The position numbers and the translations under genes are program-made. Source: Cydia pomonella (taxonomy: Eukaryota; Arthropoda; Insecta; Lepidoptera; Tortricidae). Taken from it: a DNA stretch of 64,000 nucleotides. Of the stretch, positions 63,651 through 64,000 are shown one piece after another. The DNA is taken from positions 6,200,001 to 6,264,000 of the forward strand of contig NC_084711.1 of assembly GCF_033807575.1 (NCBI RefSeq), given 5' to 3'. The first letter of the stretch is position 1; each line of letters begins with the position of its first letter. The notes beneath the pieces are model-generated. The model saw nothing but the letters and a program-made list of their open reading frames with translations, did no database searches and was not told the origin of the DNA.

Positions 63651-64000
63651 TCCTAGACCCTTCGCTACTTTGTTTTACAGCTGTTCCACTTAGCGAACTA
63701 TGCCTCGAGTTGGGCGCGAGTTCTTGCATGTGTATCGGCACACCCCCGCACCCGAATAGTTTCATAAACATAACCCAACTTAGTTTTGGACGACTTTTCA
63801 AAGTCAATGCATACTAACTTTCGATGTCTGCCAGTGCGATATTACGATTGGATCAGGTTTGCGGGTTGACTTTAATGCATTCGTTTGTTCAGAACTTTGT
63901 TTTATTGGATCAAACTTCGCGGGTTAAGTGTCTTCATTTGGTGTTTGTAGCTCGTCGAGGTCGGAACTAACTTTTTGGTGTTATAGTAAGATTAATTTTC

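Larger units (their letters stand above)
44876..64000. other. Non-coding right part of the window
   Basis: 19 kb with no supportable protein gene. It holds LINE tails (45670, 48935, 49610), MITEs (46544, 49396, 52705, 54381, 57935), dispersed repeats (46100/50375, 58291), a SINE (59930), a possible regulatory block (52920-53480) and CpG-rich segments (62290-62640, 63080-63650). It probably includes 5' introns or the promoter side of the MYT1-like gene. Confidence 0.55.

Noticed and set aside
63580..63807. 75-aa minus-strand ORF as first exon of the MYT1-like gene
   Set aside because: No convincing donor in the needed phase and no resemblance to family N-termini.

Overview
The window looks like nuclear DNA from a moth or butterfly (Lepidoptera). 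This rests on the AT-rich introns, a SINE ending in the tail seen widely in lepidopteran genomes, several lepidopteran LINE 3' tails, a BEL/Pao retrotransposon and many short fold-back MITEs. The species cannot be named from sequence alone.

The only host protein-coding gene I can support is a MYT1/MYT1L/ST18-family CCHHC (NZF-type) zinc-finger transcription factor on the minus strand. Thirteen exons were read by matching splice sites, codon phase and family motifs: 38673-37631, 36892-36820, 36552-36512 (41-nt microexon), 35693-35535, 34920-34659, 34159-33962, 33858-33651, 33223-33075, 32558-32461, 18735-18522, 10061-9921 (GC-AG donor), 874-680 and 99-37. All phases agree and they give 948 codons. 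The 5' start lies right of 38673 and the 3' end lies left of position 37, so both ends are missing. Fingers 1 and 2 sit in the N-terminal half. A long proline, serine and tyrosine-rich linker follows, then fingers 3, 4 and the first half of 5.

Layout: 1-10061 holds the C-terminal finger exons and an intron with a 3.4-kb fold-back structure made of 120-bp tandem repeats. 10062-18521 is an intron with MITEs. 18522-18735 is a low-complexity exon. 18736-32460 is a 13.7-kb intron that holds an old transposon with long inverted arms (about 19668-25083), itself invaded by other repeats, and a structurally complete BEL/Pao element (25889-32050) with LTRs that read as identical and an intact 1784-codon ORF, antisense to the host gene. 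32461-38673 is the exon-dense part, with decayed partial copies of the finger-2 exon. 38674-64000 is non-coding as far as I can see, probably a large 5' intron and upstream region. It holds LINE and SINE remnants, about ten MITEs, a unique GC-richer block (52920-53480) that could be an enhancer, and CpG-rich segments near the right end (62290-62640, 63080-63650) that could be promoter.

The most interesting points are: (i) fingers 1, 3 and 5 are split at the same codon and phase while 2 and 4 are whole, suggesting duplication of two-finger units; (ii) relics of a tandem duplication of the finger-2 exon; (iii) the giant fold-back; (iv) clusters of AAGTT-type motifs, the known MYT1-family recognition core, around exons of this same gene; (v) the young BEL insertion 410 bp from a splice donor.
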